The notes beneath the pieces were generated by a model. The model did not search any database, was not told the DNA's origin, and worked only from the letters and a program-made list of their open reading frames with translations. Both the position numbers and the translations under genes were made by a program. Below, piece by piece: positions 1 to 23,062 of a DNA stretch of 64,000 bases (its first letter is position 1; every line of letters begins with the position of its first letter). The stretch is taken from positions 843,172 to 907,171 of the forward strand of contig NC_079905.1 in NCBI RefSeq assembly GCF_024868665.1. The letters are read 5' to 3'. The stretch comes from Triplophysa rosa (Eukaryota; Chordata; Actinopteri; Cypriniformes; Nemacheilidae).

Positions 1-87
1 GCACTCTATTGTTTGTGAACGTGTACCGGAAGTTAAGGGCACTCCACGAACGCGCGCATGCGCAGTAACGTTTGTTTATGCACACTA
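1..87 (+). repeat. Left part of dispersed repeat 'family A', interrupted by a MITE
   Basis: These bases match part of a repeat also present at about 13060-13430 (same strand) and 24191-25690 (opposite strand). Shared landmarks are 'ttgtttgtgaa', 'gcgcatgcgcagtaa' and 'gtttgtttatg'. The copy is cut by the MITE that starts at 88. The family name is only a label; I do not recognise a named family. Confidence 0.6.
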
Positions 88-612
88 TACGCCCTTTTCA
101 CAATGACGTCACTTAACTTCCGCCTTTTTGCAAAGAAGTGTATCATAACATCCGTCTTGCAACAAACAAGAAGAAGAACTTCCGTTTTGCCGTCGCGCTG
201 GAATTTAACAACAGTGAGAAAAAAACTGACAGAACACGTATTCAAGTACTTATCCTAGCACCTTCGCTAACACAAAAAGAAAACAAAACACTTACCTTCA
301 TAATCAAACAGGTACTGTTCAACGAAGAATTTGTATCCTTTCTCTAGCTTTGATCTTGTCGTTAGCGAAAATTTGTCTGCAAGACGTTGTACATCATCTA
401 GTTGTATTTGTGGCAGATGTGCAAGCCACTTGGTAAACTCCATTCTAAGGCGCTAGCGGAAGTAACTTCTTCTTCTTGAGTTTTACTGGCGGTTGGCAAA
501 TCAGCTTATAGGTGCATTACCGCCACCTTATGAACTGGAGTGCTAGCGGAAGTAATGATACACTGCTTCGCGGCAGAACGGAAGATGCGTGACGTCATGT
601 GAAAAGGGCGTA
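88..612. mobile_element. MITE with about 60-bp terminal inverted repeats
   Basis: The left end (tacgcccttttcacaatgac) and the reverse complement of the right end (tacgcccttttcacatgacg) match for about 60 bp with a few differences. Flanks cacact and tacact could be a 6-bp target duplication with one mismatch if the ends are extended by one base. Both TIRs carry TGACGTCA, the canonical CRE/ATF site. No transposase is encoded, so the element is non-autonomous. It sits inside family A. Confidence 0.75.
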
Positions 613-1397
613 TTACACTGTCAATGGAAAGTCCTCATAAAACATGGCAAGAAAATGTGTGTGTGATATTTCAGCTCTGATCTTCAACAGATCAAATGCA
701 GTCCGTCTGTTCTCCGACAGTATCCCAAACATTTATTTATAAGTTTTGTTAACAAATAATTTTAACTTTGTTTTGTGGCGGCAGCATGTGAGATCTTTTT
801 TAAAGAAAATAACTATCAGAGGAGGCAATGATTCACCAAAGCAAATCATCACCATGCAGTCTGACAGCACAATCCTTAACCTGTCAAGAAAATAAAATAA
901 TAAATAAATAAAAAGGATAAAAATATAAAAAGGTATAGACTCATTTATCAGCTGAAAATATTAAATTACATAAAAAAGATGAATAATTGATTTGTTCATT
1001 ACCAGCCTACGACATCCGCAAAAGTTAATAAAGATTCCCCGGCCCTGAGAAGTCGATGATTCCTGGTGATTTATCAAACAGCCACGGCTCTCTCCGCAAA
1101 ACCCCACGAGCTCATCTGTATCCCACCGACACCATACAGATGTGTTAATAAAACATACAGCATCTCTTATCATTACACTTCTGACTGGTGCCCAGTCTGT
1201 ACGAAAGAATGTTACAGAGCTTACAAAGGAAACAGGCAGTCAATAAACATTTGCTATTTAGACATCACAAAAGTGACCTCACATCCCAAACGTTTCGCTT
1301 TTCTTCTCTGTAAATTCGGCAGATATATGACTCCTGTTCAGCACCGATTCAGACTTTAATAACCACCCGAATGACCCGATCCTGACACAAGTTTATT
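613..1397. other. Gene-free stretch
   Basis: Mostly AT-rich sequence with short open frames of random appearance. I see no exon, RNA gene or clear repeat terminus here. Confidence 0.5.
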
Positions 1398-1664
1398 AAA
1401 GGGACAGTTCACCCAAAAATACAAATTCTGTCATGCCTGGTGTTGTTCAAAACATGTATCTTTCTTCTGGGAACACTAAAGAAGATATTTTGAGAAATGT
1501 CTCAGTGGTTTTGTGTCCATGGGATTCAGTGTTGTTTGATTATCCGCATTCTTCAAAATATCTTCTTTTGTGTTCTGCGGGAAGAAAGAAACTCATACAG
1601 GTTTGACATGACATGAGGGTGGGTAAATGATGACAGAATTTTCATTATTTGGGTGAATCCCTTT
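1398..1664. mobile_element. MITE of the 'aaagggacagttcaccc' family
   Basis: It starts aaagggacagttcaccca and ends with the approximate inverse (tgggtgaatcccttt). Inner arms are also inverted: 'aattctgtcat' on the left and 'atgatgacagaatt' on the right. Related copies lie at 30639-30975, 48241-49792 and 54307-54610. The family is very common in cyprinid genomes and non-coding. Confidence 0.8.
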
Positions 1665-2261
1665 AATTTCTTTGGCAATGTAAAGCATTTTATCATATAA
1701 GAAAGCTTTTTAAATGTGAATGTAACAGAAATACGGTACAGTCAGCCATTGTGTAAAATGATGTACTACTAGTTTTATTGTTTTTTTAGGTTTAATCACT
1801 TCAAAATCTCACCAGTAGATGGAGCCACTGATCAACCAATAAACAGCATGAAGTTACTGGGAAACTACAGAGAATTATGAACTTGATGTGCATAGACATA
1901 TTATACATAATGAAATAAAAATTAAATCCTATCATCAATACATTCCTTATCACTTAACGTGTTGCTTCTGTATGACACATATGTAAACGGAACATCTTGA
2001 GTGCTGTCGCCCGGGAGAAAAGTTCATTTAATATAATCCAGTTATGATCCTCACATTCTGTGGGTTAAGATGCTTCAATCTGCAACTAAACAGTTCAATG
2101 GCAGAACATTATAAATAAATAAATAGACAATGAGTTATTTACACTGCGGCTTTGCCTTTCTCAATACAACAAAAAATGTTGTTAATAGTAATTGTGGTTG
2201 GTCTTTTATAAGGCCGAAAACTTCTTTTACTCAAGTAAGGTACAGTGGGCACAGAGAGAAT
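1665..2261. other. Gene-free stretch
   Basis: AT-rich sequence between two MITEs. No coding or RNA feature was recognised. Confidence 0.5.
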
Positions 2262-2761
2262 CAGTGTTGGGTGTAACTACGAAGCAGTGTTGTGTGTAAC
2301 TAGTTACTAAGTAATTAGTTACTGTAATTTAATTACCTTTCCTTTGAAAATGTAAAGTAAGCGATTACTCTTATTTTTTCTGTAATTTAATTACAGTTAC
2401 TTCTGATGAAATTAAACTAAATACTTTGTGTAATATGTGTGTGTGCAGAAGAGGAATTTACATCAAAATTCAAAGTTAAATTTTAAAATCCGTGCTTTAA
2501 TGTATAATTCTCACATTTGTAATTAATAATAATACTTTATGTTTTATAGTATTTATTTGAATGAATTAAAAGAGCCGTTTCATGTCTATCCTTGAATCAC
2601 TTAACTCATCAAGGTTGATGTAGGATATAGAAAGTAATTAGTAACAAGTAATTAAATACTTTTTGAAGAGAGTAACTTGTACAGTAATCTAATTACATTA
2701 TCGAATGTGTAATTAGTAACTAGTAATTAATTACTTTTTCAGAGTAACTTACCCAACACTG
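2262..2761. mobile_element. Non-autonomous hAT-like element, copy 1
   Basis: It begins CAGTGTTGGGTGTAAC and ends GTAACTTACCCAACACTG, with subterminal runs of 'aattagttactgtaattta'. The copy at 46506-46982 has a perfect 8-bp target duplication, which supports the hAT superfamily. A second CAGTGTTG start at 2285 suggests a duplicated left terminus. No coding capacity. Confidence 0.75.
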
Positions 2762-3135
2762 CTACTAAGTTATCAGTTACTGTAATTTAATGATAATTTT
2801 TTTCTGTAATTTAATGAGTTACTTCTGATGTAATTAAACTAAATATTGTGTGTAATATATGTGTGTGCAATAGTGGAATTGACGTTAAAATTACAAGTCT
2901 AACTTTAAAATCCGTGTTTTAATGTGTAATTCTCACGTTTGTAATACTCAGTTAATAATAATACTTTATGTAGTTTTATATGATTTATTTGAATGAATTA
3001 AGAGTCGTTTCGTGTCTATCCTTGAATTACTTAACTAATCAAGGTTGATGTAGGATATAGAAAGTAATAAGTAATAAAATACTTTTTGGAGAATATGTCA
3101 TTAGTAACTAGTACTTAAATACCTGCCCAACACTG
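2762..3135. mobile_element. Non-autonomous hAT-like element, copy 2, missing its left terminus
   Basis: It follows copy 1 directly and repeats the same interior (ttactgtaatttaat, 'gtctatccttga', 'aaggttgatgtaggatatag') through to a CCCAACACTG terminus. The CAGTGTTGGG left end is missing, so copies 1 and 2 form a tandem or fused pair. Confidence 0.7.
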
Positions 3136-3809
3136 GACAGAACAGAATAATGTGCAACTCTTCAGGTGAAAGAATAAAGACCCCAGACAGATGTAGTTGG
3201 TTTGAATTCTTTAAAGGTGCATTCAGTAGAGTGTAATTCTTCTATATTTGCAGGCATACAGTATGTACATCAATTATACAGTCCTCATAGAAAATAAAAC
3301 TAATAAAAAAAATCAGCTTTTGTACAGAAGCAAGAGAAACTATATATACATCTTTAATATCCCAAGGCATTTGGTACACTGCAATGTTTTCTCCCATCTT
3401 ACATTATGCATTGAAATAACATACATGAAAACATCCCGCTGAAAAACAAGATTCCTCTCAAATCACTGTTAAATCTGAAGACTACTCGTGTTTTAATGTT
3501 CAGTGAACTGTAAACTAATGATGAACTGAAAATCACATGAATCATTCGGGTCATGTTTAATCTAACAGGAGATGAAAACATGTTACGGTGTGTTTCACTT
3601 AAAGACAACGAAGAATGTCAATTGAGCACACAATAACATGACACGATAAAAAATACTGTAACAACAATCTAATGAGAATCACAAATTTGACAATTTGATT
3701 TTGTAGCAAAATGACCTGCTCGTGTTGTCATGAGATTCACCCTCAAAGAAAGAACTGTGGAACATAAACACACATGCACGCGGTGATCATACAATCATGC
3801 ACAAACATG

Positions 3810-3851
<42 letters not shown>

Positions 3852-5951
3852 GCGCACCTCACTCATCTTACATTTCTGCACACGATGTAAATATATTTTT
3901 CTCTGTAGGTAGGCCTATAATATCTTTAAATATTTAAGAATAAAGCGCTTCAAAAAATAAATAACCACAGTATTTAAGTTTTTCTATTGCAAGATAGTGA
4001 TTCATTTTCTTTTAAACTCTGTATGTGCAAGTTCTGTGCAACAGTGACTCTTCTTAATCTAAACAAACAAACAAACATTATATTACATTCAATACTGGGA
4101 ACTTCAACCGCTGATGAGTCCAAACCCGGCTCTACAATCCCAACATTCCAGAATCTTTGCTTCGAGGTCTGAAGAAGTCATTACACGCGCTCAAACATAT
4201 CCAATCGCAACCAAGATTGCACTTCAAGTATTCAAATAAAAGAGTCCCGCGTGTGTTCTGGAGTACCAGACCTCAGCGATTCACCGCGGTAATGCCAACA
4301 CTTACTGAGGCAGGTGCACGTATCGCAACTTTGATTTGTCACAAACTTGATGTTTTTCTCAATCAAACTGCTTTTACTTCAACAAACATTCCAGAAAATA
4401 AAAATCAGCTTATTGTTGAGATTTCAATACCCTAGGAAGGTCAAAGCCAGTTCAAACGTCCTGTCATGAGACATGTGGTCCATGGGAAGCAGAAGTACAG
4501 ACTTTTCAGTTTACAGTAATCTCTGGTGTGCGAGTTAAATATAGAAATAAGCCTCCAGACTTTCATCGCTCACACCAGAAACCAGCTTGAGTCTGACACG
4601 ATGTTCCTCAGGAAACTGTAGAGTGCAGCAAGAGCCCAAAAACATCAATAAAGGGCCACAGACGACTTCATTTGGACAGATGAGTTGAGGAAGCACCCGC
4701 GGGTGCTTTGTAAACAGAGAGCGCTATCTTGTCCTCCAGGAGATTAAACAATTAAACCTAAAGTTCTGCCACAAAACGCAGGAAGCCATTCAAACCCCCA
4801 AATGCTTTTCAAATGCGACCGCAATAAACCTGCGACGTATCAAACATATCCAAATGTGCATTTATACAGCAGAAGAACATTGCAGATTTTAAAACGTAGA
4901 CGTCTCGTCAGCTTAAGAAGAATTTCGACTCAGTGTTTGGTATCTGATGCAGCATTGAGGTTATTATTCACTCTCACGAGTCATAGAGTTATGCCCTTCT
5001 GTGTGTGTGTGTGTGTGTGTATGCGTGTAGGAGCAGAGAATCATGGGAAATGTGGAAAACAATGAGAGAAAATGATTTTCTCTCTTAAAATGTGAGTCAC
5101 TGTGTATACACCGAGCTCAGCAGCTGTGAATCAAACATATTAAAGCACTTCAGTACATCAAATATCTAACGCTCCATCCAAAAAAACACATTCATTTAGG
5201 TCAGAAACGGTCAAGAGATGAGTCATGTTTCACCCCAGCTAAAGAGATCACAATTTATATGTGCACAAAAATAATAAAGCCCGTTTACTCCCGTTAACAT
5301 TTTGCACTAACGTGATTTTGACATTTAAACTTGTTCCCACCAAATGCTTGTTATGGAAATGCAAAAAATCTCTCCTGTAATAAAGTGAGAAAAAGTAGTT
5401 TTGAAAAGTAAACCGAAAGGTTTTGATATCCATATTACGAGAATTACCTTTTTAATGTACTTTAAAATCCTCACTGATTTCTGGGTGAAACATAACTCAT
5501 CTTTCATGAGGTTTGAGCGCGTGTCAGCATGACACGTGTGAAATAAAGCCATTATAAAGAAACTCTTATTATTGCACGGAACAACTTTTGGTAATCATCA
5601 TGTCCTCTACAGGGACGTCAGAAACACAGTTATTAAATGATCAGTTATATTACAGGTTTGACTACTACACTAGATTTCTTTCGAGTGGAAGTGTGCAAGG
5701 GATGTGCATGTGGACGAGAGCGATAGAGAACCAACAGGTCCTCTCTCTCTCTCTCCCCTGAAGAGTTTAGCCCAGAGTCGCCCCCTGGTGGCCCTGAGAG
5801 GGAAAGACACTTGTCTTGTCTCCGACACAGCCCTGAGACCACTACGCTATAGGCCAAGTACAGACAAACAAACACCAAGAAATCTCATCCGTGCAAGCAA
5901 AATGTGCTCATCCTCTAGGGATGACAGCAGCTCACGCGTGTCGGGTCGCAT
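3136..5951 (-). other. slc45a4: Repeat-poor region, probable 3' UTR of slc45a4
   Basis: This region lies immediately downstream of the slc45a4 stop on the minus strand and has no transposon until 3135. That is the pattern of a long 3' UTR, inferred from position only. I did not find a convincing AATAAA on the minus strand; ATTAAA variants exist (for example near 3350). It contains a (CT)n microsatellite at about 3811-3848 and (GT)n at about 5000-5020. Confidence 0.4.
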
Positions 5952-17049
<11,098 letters not shown>

Positions 17050-17251
17050 GCACGTCACACTCCACGCAAATCAGAACGGAGGCGATCCGACACAAAAAAG
17101 CAACAGCAGCTCCGTATCCTGCCGGTGTCCTGGTGTTAAGAAGCTCCGGCGAGGATCAGACTCCAAACTCCAGACGCTCGCAGATGATTTGGTTGAGACA
17201 GATATGACCCGATGATGAGGTCATTCACTGTATTGTGAGTGTGTGTGTATA

Positions 17252-17326
<75 letters not shown>

Positions 17327-17672
17327 TTATGTGGATGTGTGTGATGTGCACGTGTGTGTGTGTGTGTGTTTACTGTCTACTGGAAACAGTAAAAATCCAT
17401 ATCATATGCCATTCAGTTAATACCAGTTTCATGATTTGTATGGAGGCGGTGCTGTAGAGGGAGGAGGGACGGCTGAGGGGTGTTGGGCAGGAGAAACCAG
17501 ATGGAGCACCCCGGAGAATCCCCATGGAGTGACCGATTAATCTGACAGACAGACAGACAGAGAGAGATGGAGAGATTCAAATGCACAACGTCAAAGAAAT
17601 CACAAGAGTTCTTCACAAAACAACATCTTGTTACAGTGTGTTTGGCTCACGTCACTCCTTCAAGCCACATGT
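17050..17672. other. Flank upstream of the first slc45a4 coding exon
   Basis: Contains the probable 5' UTR part of the exon next to 17049; a possible 3' splice site 'gcgtggag' sits just before the ATG. A (GT)n block with TAT interruptions spans 17237-17370. I cannot fix the transcription start here. Confidence 0.5.
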
Positions 17673-18118
17673 TTAAAGGGGTCATATGGCGCGAATACAT
17701 GTTGTTCTGTGTCTTTGGTGTGTTATAAGTCGCTCATGCATGTATTAGACGTGTAAAATTGCAGAAATGAAAGTGTGGGAACAAAAGAGTCATTCCTGGG
17801 CGTACCTGTCAGTACAATTGAAGAGGAACCTGATGTTCCAAATATGGTCAGAGGCGTTACATTTCCCTCACACGCTTGCAGTATTCCACCAATCACTACG
17901 CACTGGTTAACTGGCCAATCACAGCACACCTCGCTTTTCAGAGCCATGAGCTTTGTTAAACATCTGTGCGTTTCAGAGGCGGGGCAAAGAGGAGATACAA
18001 ACATGCACGGTGTGTGGAAAATACAGCGTTTTTAACCTTAATTCATGTATATACACATTACATTACATCTAAAACAAACCATAATATTCCTTTTAGCCGT
18101 GTCATATCACCCCTTTAA
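17673..18118. mobile_element. TTAA-flanked MITE, copy 1 (shorter)
   Basis: Bounded by TTAA (17673-17676 and 18115-18118), with TIRs AGGGGTCATATG and its degraded inverse. It shares long blocks with the copy at 33022-33591 in opposite orientation, for example 'ggccaatcacagcacacct' and 'gaaatgaaagtgtggg'. It lacks about 120 bp present in that copy. Confidence 0.8.
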
Positions 18119-19140
18119 CGCACATCCTTCATGTCAGTATAACACAAACCAGTCAACATGAGAAACTTCAGGTGCAAAAAATGTAATATGACCAATAATT
18201 AAAGTCTAATAATATCATGACCTAACATTAAACCCATCCCGTACAAAAAACACATGAGCTTCACCTGTGCAAAAACATTTAAAACGTGTGGTTTTGTAAC
18301 ATTCTTGTGTGAATCTCATGTCAATTTCCATGTAAAAACCCATGAGACCACATGTTAAACTGTGTTGATGTTGTCTACACGTGGAAAAAAAACTGTAAGA
18401 ATGTATAATATCAAGCTCCACCCCACATTACTTTCCACTCAGTTCAATAAAATTTCATCACATTTAGCATCTCTAGAACATTCTGCATACGATCATATGT
18501 GTGTTAATGTAGAAGAATGAACAGCTCTGAAGGAAGAATCAGACACGAGACATTCAGAATTGAGCAAAACATAAAGAGGTAAATTTGACACGCTTCAGAA
18601 AGCACAAACAAGCTGATTAAACCTCTTAACATGACTGACAGATGTAATTAATCTGCATGTGCCGTCTCAAGGGCTTTTTAAACCCCTCACAAAGGATTGT
18701 GCTCGAGGATTAAAGCAGAAAACAGGGTGGACATTGTGTTTGCTGTATACACATCAAACGAGCCTGAAATAAACACAAACACACAGTAAAAGTGCACAAC
18801 AACACATCACAACACAACTCCGACAGGTGATGCTGAGGCGGACTCCTCCAAACTTGAATCTGTACTGGATGATCACCCGAGACAAAGATCAGACAGACAC
18901 ACTATCAGTTATCAGCTGGAGTCGGTGTTCTCATTCAGTATTTAAATATCACATCTGGAACAGATGACTACAATTACCTCGGGGTCATAAGAGTCACGCT
19001 TTAACCCGGTTACTCAATCATCGTCTAGACTTTATGAGAATTCTTTTAATACATAAACCCGTTTTCAAGACACTCAAGGTCACTTTACAAACATAAAAAC
19101 ACATTTCTACCAAAAGTAACTAACCAAATCAATACTAACC
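18119..19140. other. Gene-free stretch
   Basis: No exon, RNA gene or repeat terminus was recognised apart from one AACAGGGTGGACA motif at 18721-18733. Confidence 0.5.
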
Positions 19141-19229
19141 AGAGGTGGGACCAAATCATTGCTTTGCAAGTCACGAGTAAGTCTCAAGTCTTTGCATGCA
19201 AGTCTCGAGTCAAGTCCCGAGTCAAGACA
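19141..19229 (+). repeat. Left end of a fish MITE
   Basis: The stretch 'agaggtgggaccaaatca' followed by repeated 'aagtc' phrases (aagtcacgag, aagtctcaag, aagtcccgag) is a common teleost repeat terminus. The other end is not found; the adjoining LINE fragment may have replaced it. Confidence 0.55.
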
Positions 19230-19261
19230 GATCAATTTTGCTAATATGCTAATAATCTGCT

Positions 19262-20268
19262 AATGATCTGCGACTCTTTCAGCATCCACATCTACCTCAA
19301 TTACATTTCCCATTGGTTTATGGAACAGCCAATCTGCTGTAACCAAAGCAGATTTCATCACAGCTATTGCTAAACACTCTGGTCTTTCTCTCTTAGCACT
19401 TACTGAAACCTGGATCAAGCCAGAGGACACTGCCTCACCGGCTGCTCTCTCCAATAACTACACTTTCTCCCACAGCCCACGCCTATCAGGGAGCTGTGGA
19501 GGAACCGGTCTTCTTATCCCCAACGACTGGAAATTCAAACAGCTGGCACCCTCGTGTGACAACATCTCCTTCGAGTCACATGCTGTTACTATCATCCACC
19601 CTGTGAAAACTCATGTTGTGGTTATCTATCGTCCCCCAGGTCAGCTTGGACATTTCTTGGAGGAGTTGGATACGCTTCTGTCATCCTTCCCCGAGGATGG
19701 TACTCCTCTGGTGGTACTTGGAGACTTCAACATCCACCTTGAAAAACCGCAGGCTGCCGACTTCAACAACCTGACTGCATCATTGACCTCAAGCGAGTTC
19801 CCACTTTAGCAACTCATAAGTCTGGTAATTAACTTGATCTTATCTACACACGCTATTGCTCCACTCATCACTCCCAGGTCACCCTCCTGCACACGTCGGA
19901 TCATTTCCTCATCACTCTTGATCTCGAGCTAACTTCTCCAGACACTACACATGCCTCCCCACTGGTCACATTCCGGCGCAACCTACGATCACTCTCTCCC
20001 TCCCGCTTATCCTCTGCGGTCTCTGCCACGCTCCCTCCCTCTGAACAGCTCTCTCTCTTGGATAGTAACAGTGCCACCGACACTCTTTGCTCCACACTAA
20101 CCTCCTGCTTAGACAACCTATGCCCTCTAACATCTAGGCCATCTCGTGCATCCCCTTCTGCCCCCTGGTTATCTGATGTTCTCCGTGAGCATTGCGCCAA
20201 TCTCAGGTCTGCTGAGAGAAAGTGGCGCAAATCTAAAGAACCCGCTGAGTGTTATAAGCAGGGAAAAT
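19262..20268 (+). pseudogene. Non-LTR retrotransposon fragment: AP endonuclease domain, broken
   Basis: One frame reads LALTETWIKPEDT, then SGSCGGTGLLIPNDW, HVVVIYRPPGQ and LVVLGDFNIHLE. These are the metal-binding and catalytic signatures (ETW, YRPP, GDFN) of the exonuclease-endonuclease-phosphatase fold in CR1/L2/Rex1-type LINEs. In-frame stops occur at 19807 and shortly after. The frame then continues through HTSDHFLITLDLEL, another endonuclease motif, to RSAERKWRKSKEPAE in the linker before reverse transcriptase. The reverse transcriptase and 3' tail are absent, so this is a 3'-truncated fragment, unlike usual 5'-truncated LINE copies. Confidence 0.85.
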
Positions 20269-20775
20269 AGTAATGGGATAATGTAACTGAGTGCAGCTAT
20301 AACTTCAAAGTGCTGTCATGTGATTTAAGTTTAGCATTAAATACTAAGTACTGTAAATACCGTTTAGCATTAATGTGACAACAAGCAGTCTGTCTTTGCT
20401 CCTGGTTAGTGATATAAGTAAATAGTTAGTAAATAATATTACTAATGTACACATAAACGTCACACTCTCAGCATTACAGCAAATATTTTGGATGTATTCT
20501 TAAATTCTAAAATCCAACACACCACAGAAAGAGCAAGACATCACTGTGTATAATCCTCACTTTTTACATTACAACAGATGTGATTGAAGTTCTGGTGCAG
20601 AATAACAAACAGCTACACAACGAGTTTCAAAGGAAAGAGTCTGCTGACACAAACGCCTGACGCATGCTAAACACTTGAGCGCGGCTTCTATTCTACACAG
20701 AGATCATTTCTCAATCATCATTATGAATGAAAGATGCAGAGAGGTCATGTTAACTCGACCATCATTAGCAAAAGT

Positions 20776-20825
<50 letters not shown>

Positions 20826-21386
20826 TTGAGTTTCCTCATATTAACATTAAAAGCTATACATCATTAGTGAAGCCATTAAACAACCACATTAGTCGTATCA
20901 TCCGGCATCAGAAACCTTTGCATTACAACATCACAGATCTGCTTTCAGGCCGTTCTTCTCAAGGGGTTTGACAAATGTACCCTCGGTGTCCATCATGTGA
21001 GAAGATACTTGAGATCCAGAACGGATCGTACTAACCAGAGGCCTCTGAAATACAGCAGGAGAAAGAAACTACACCCAGTAATTATCTCAGAGGAACAGCA
21101 GGAAAAGAGTTTGACAAAAACAGTATAAAGGCCGACAGTGACTTTTAAGTGTTCTTGTGTGCGTATAATGTCTCTCCTCACCTGTGCTCAGTCACATCAC
21201 ATGAGGCCGAACCTCTCTCTCCCACAAACAAATCTACACGCACATCATGTGCTTTGATATTGTGGCAGAACTTGAATCTTGATTCTTTGGTATTTGTGTT
21301 TTACTCATGTATGTGTTTGGCTGGACCTTAAATTGAGTTTTATCTTTGAACACAATAAAGAGACGCGCACATACAGCACTCTGCAA
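20269..21386. other. Gene-free stretch
   Basis: Contains a (GA)n microsatellite at about 20784-20822. No coding feature recognised. Confidence 0.5.
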
Positions 21387-21521
21387 ACAACAAAACAAAC
21401 GATGTCAAACGAGTATTCGCGACTAATCGTGTGCAAAATTTACGTTTTTGTGTACAAAATGTGTCACACACACAGACACACATACACGTTCATATTTAAG
21501 AAATATTTATATGTGCATATA

Positions 21522-22917
21522 CAGGTGCTGGTCATATAATTAGAATATCATCAAAAAGTTGATTTATTTCACTAATTCCATTCAGAAAGTGAAACTTGTA
21601 TATTATATTCATTCATTACACACAGACTGATATACTTCAAATGTTTATTTCTTTTAATTTGATGATTATAACTGACAACTAATGAACATCCCAAATTCAG
21701 TATCTCAGAAAATTAGAATATTGTGAAAAGGTTGAATATTGAAGACACCTGGTGCCACACTCTGATCAGCTAATGAACTCAAAACACCTGCAAAGGCCTT
21801 TAAATGGTCTCTCGGTCTAGTTCTGTAGGCTACACAATCATGAGGAAGACTGCTGACCTGACAGTTGTCCAAAAGACGACCATTGACACCTTGCACAAGG
21901 AGGGCAAGACACAAAATGTCATTGCAAAAGAGGCTGGCTGTTCACAGAGCTCTGTGTCCAAGCACATTAATAGAGAGGCTAAGGGAAGGAAAAGATGTGG
22001 TAGAAAAAAGTGTACAAGCAATAGGGATAACCGCACCCTGGAGAGGATTGTGAAACAAAACCCATTCAAAAATGTGGGGGAGATTCACAAAGAGTGGACT
22101 GCAGCTGGAGTCAGTGCTTCAAGAACCACTACGCACAGACGTATGCAAGACATGGGTTTCAGCTGTCGCAGTCCTTGTGTCAAGCCTCTCTTGAACGACA
22201 GACAGCATCAGAAGCATCTCGCCTGGGCTAAAGACAAAAAGGACTGGACTGCTGCTGAGTGGTCCAAAGTTATGTTCTCTGATGAAAGTCAATTTTGCAT
22301 TTCCTTTGGAAATCAGGGTCCCAGAGTCTGGAGGAAGAGAGGAGAGGCACAGAATCCACGTTGCTTGAGGTCCAGTGTAAAGTTTCCACAGTCAGTGATG
22401 GTTTGGGGAGCCATGTCATCTGCTGGTGTTGGTCCACTGTGTTTTCTGAGGTCCAAGGTCAACGCAGCCGTATACCAGGAAGTTTTAGAGCACTCATGCA
22501 ACAATGCAGAAGAGCTGAAGGCCACTATCAGAGCAACCTGGGCTCTCATAACACCTGAGCAGTGCCACAGACTGATCCACTCCATGCCACGCCGCATTGC
22601 TGCAGTAATTCAGGCAAAAGGAGCCCCAACTAAGTATTGAGTGCTGTACATGCTCATACTTTTCATCTTCATACTTTTCAGTTGGCCAAGATTTCTAAAA
22701 ATCCGTTCTTTGTATTGGTCTTAAGTAATATTCTAATTTTCTATTTGGGATTTTCATTAGTTGTCAGTTATAATCATCAAATTAAAAGAAATAAACATTT
22801 GAAGTATATCAGTCTGTGTGTAATGAATGAATATAATATACAAGTTTCACTTTTTGAATGGAATTAGTGAAATAAATCAACTTTTTGATGATATTCTAAT
22901 TATATGACCAGCACCTG
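21522..22917 (+). mobile_element. Tc1/mariner element with intact ends and an internal deletion
   Basis: Ends CAGGTGCTGGTCATATAATT and its inverse are flanked by TA on both sides, the Tc1/mariner target duplication. The TIRs extend for about 200 bp (aaaaagttgatttatttcac is mirrored near 22880). It is 1396 bp, shorter than a full element of about 1.6 kb because the transposase centre is deleted. Confidence 0.92.
21840..22640 (+). pseudogene. Tc1-like transposase with in-frame loss of the catalytic core
   Basis: The frame opens with MRKTADLTVVQKTTIDTL and is uninterrupted to 22640 (266 codons plus stop; full-length Tc1 transposases have about 340). The N-terminal paired-type helix-turn-helix DNA-binding region is present (NVIAKEAGCSQSSVSKH), as is the first catalytic Asp (VMFSDESQF). 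After AAVYQEVLEHS the sequence jumps to NNAEELKATIRATW near the C-terminus. The segment that normally carries the second Asp and the final acidic residue is therefore missing. The protein could still bind TIRs but should not catalyse transposition. An ATG 36 bp upstream (21804) is possible but less family-like. Confidence 0.88.
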
Positions 22918-23062
22918 TATATATTATATAAATCATTAATTTATCTTAAAATTCTACATGCATGTATGTATGTTTATATACATCATTATTTTACACAGTA
23001 CTACACACATATATTATTATTTTGCACACGATTAATCGTGAATAATCATTTGACAGCCCTAC

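Larger units (their letters stand above)
21387..23062. mobile_element. Outer MITE interrupted by a Tc1 element
   Basis: The left side reads gtattcgcgactaatcgtg then 'tgcaaaattta'. The right side reads 'ttttgcacacgattaatcg' then 'aataatcatttgacagcc'. These are inverted ends of a well-known teleost repeat built around the palindrome cgattaatcg. The Tc1 element at 21522-22917 lies inside it, so this MITE is the older insertion. Confidence 0.7.
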
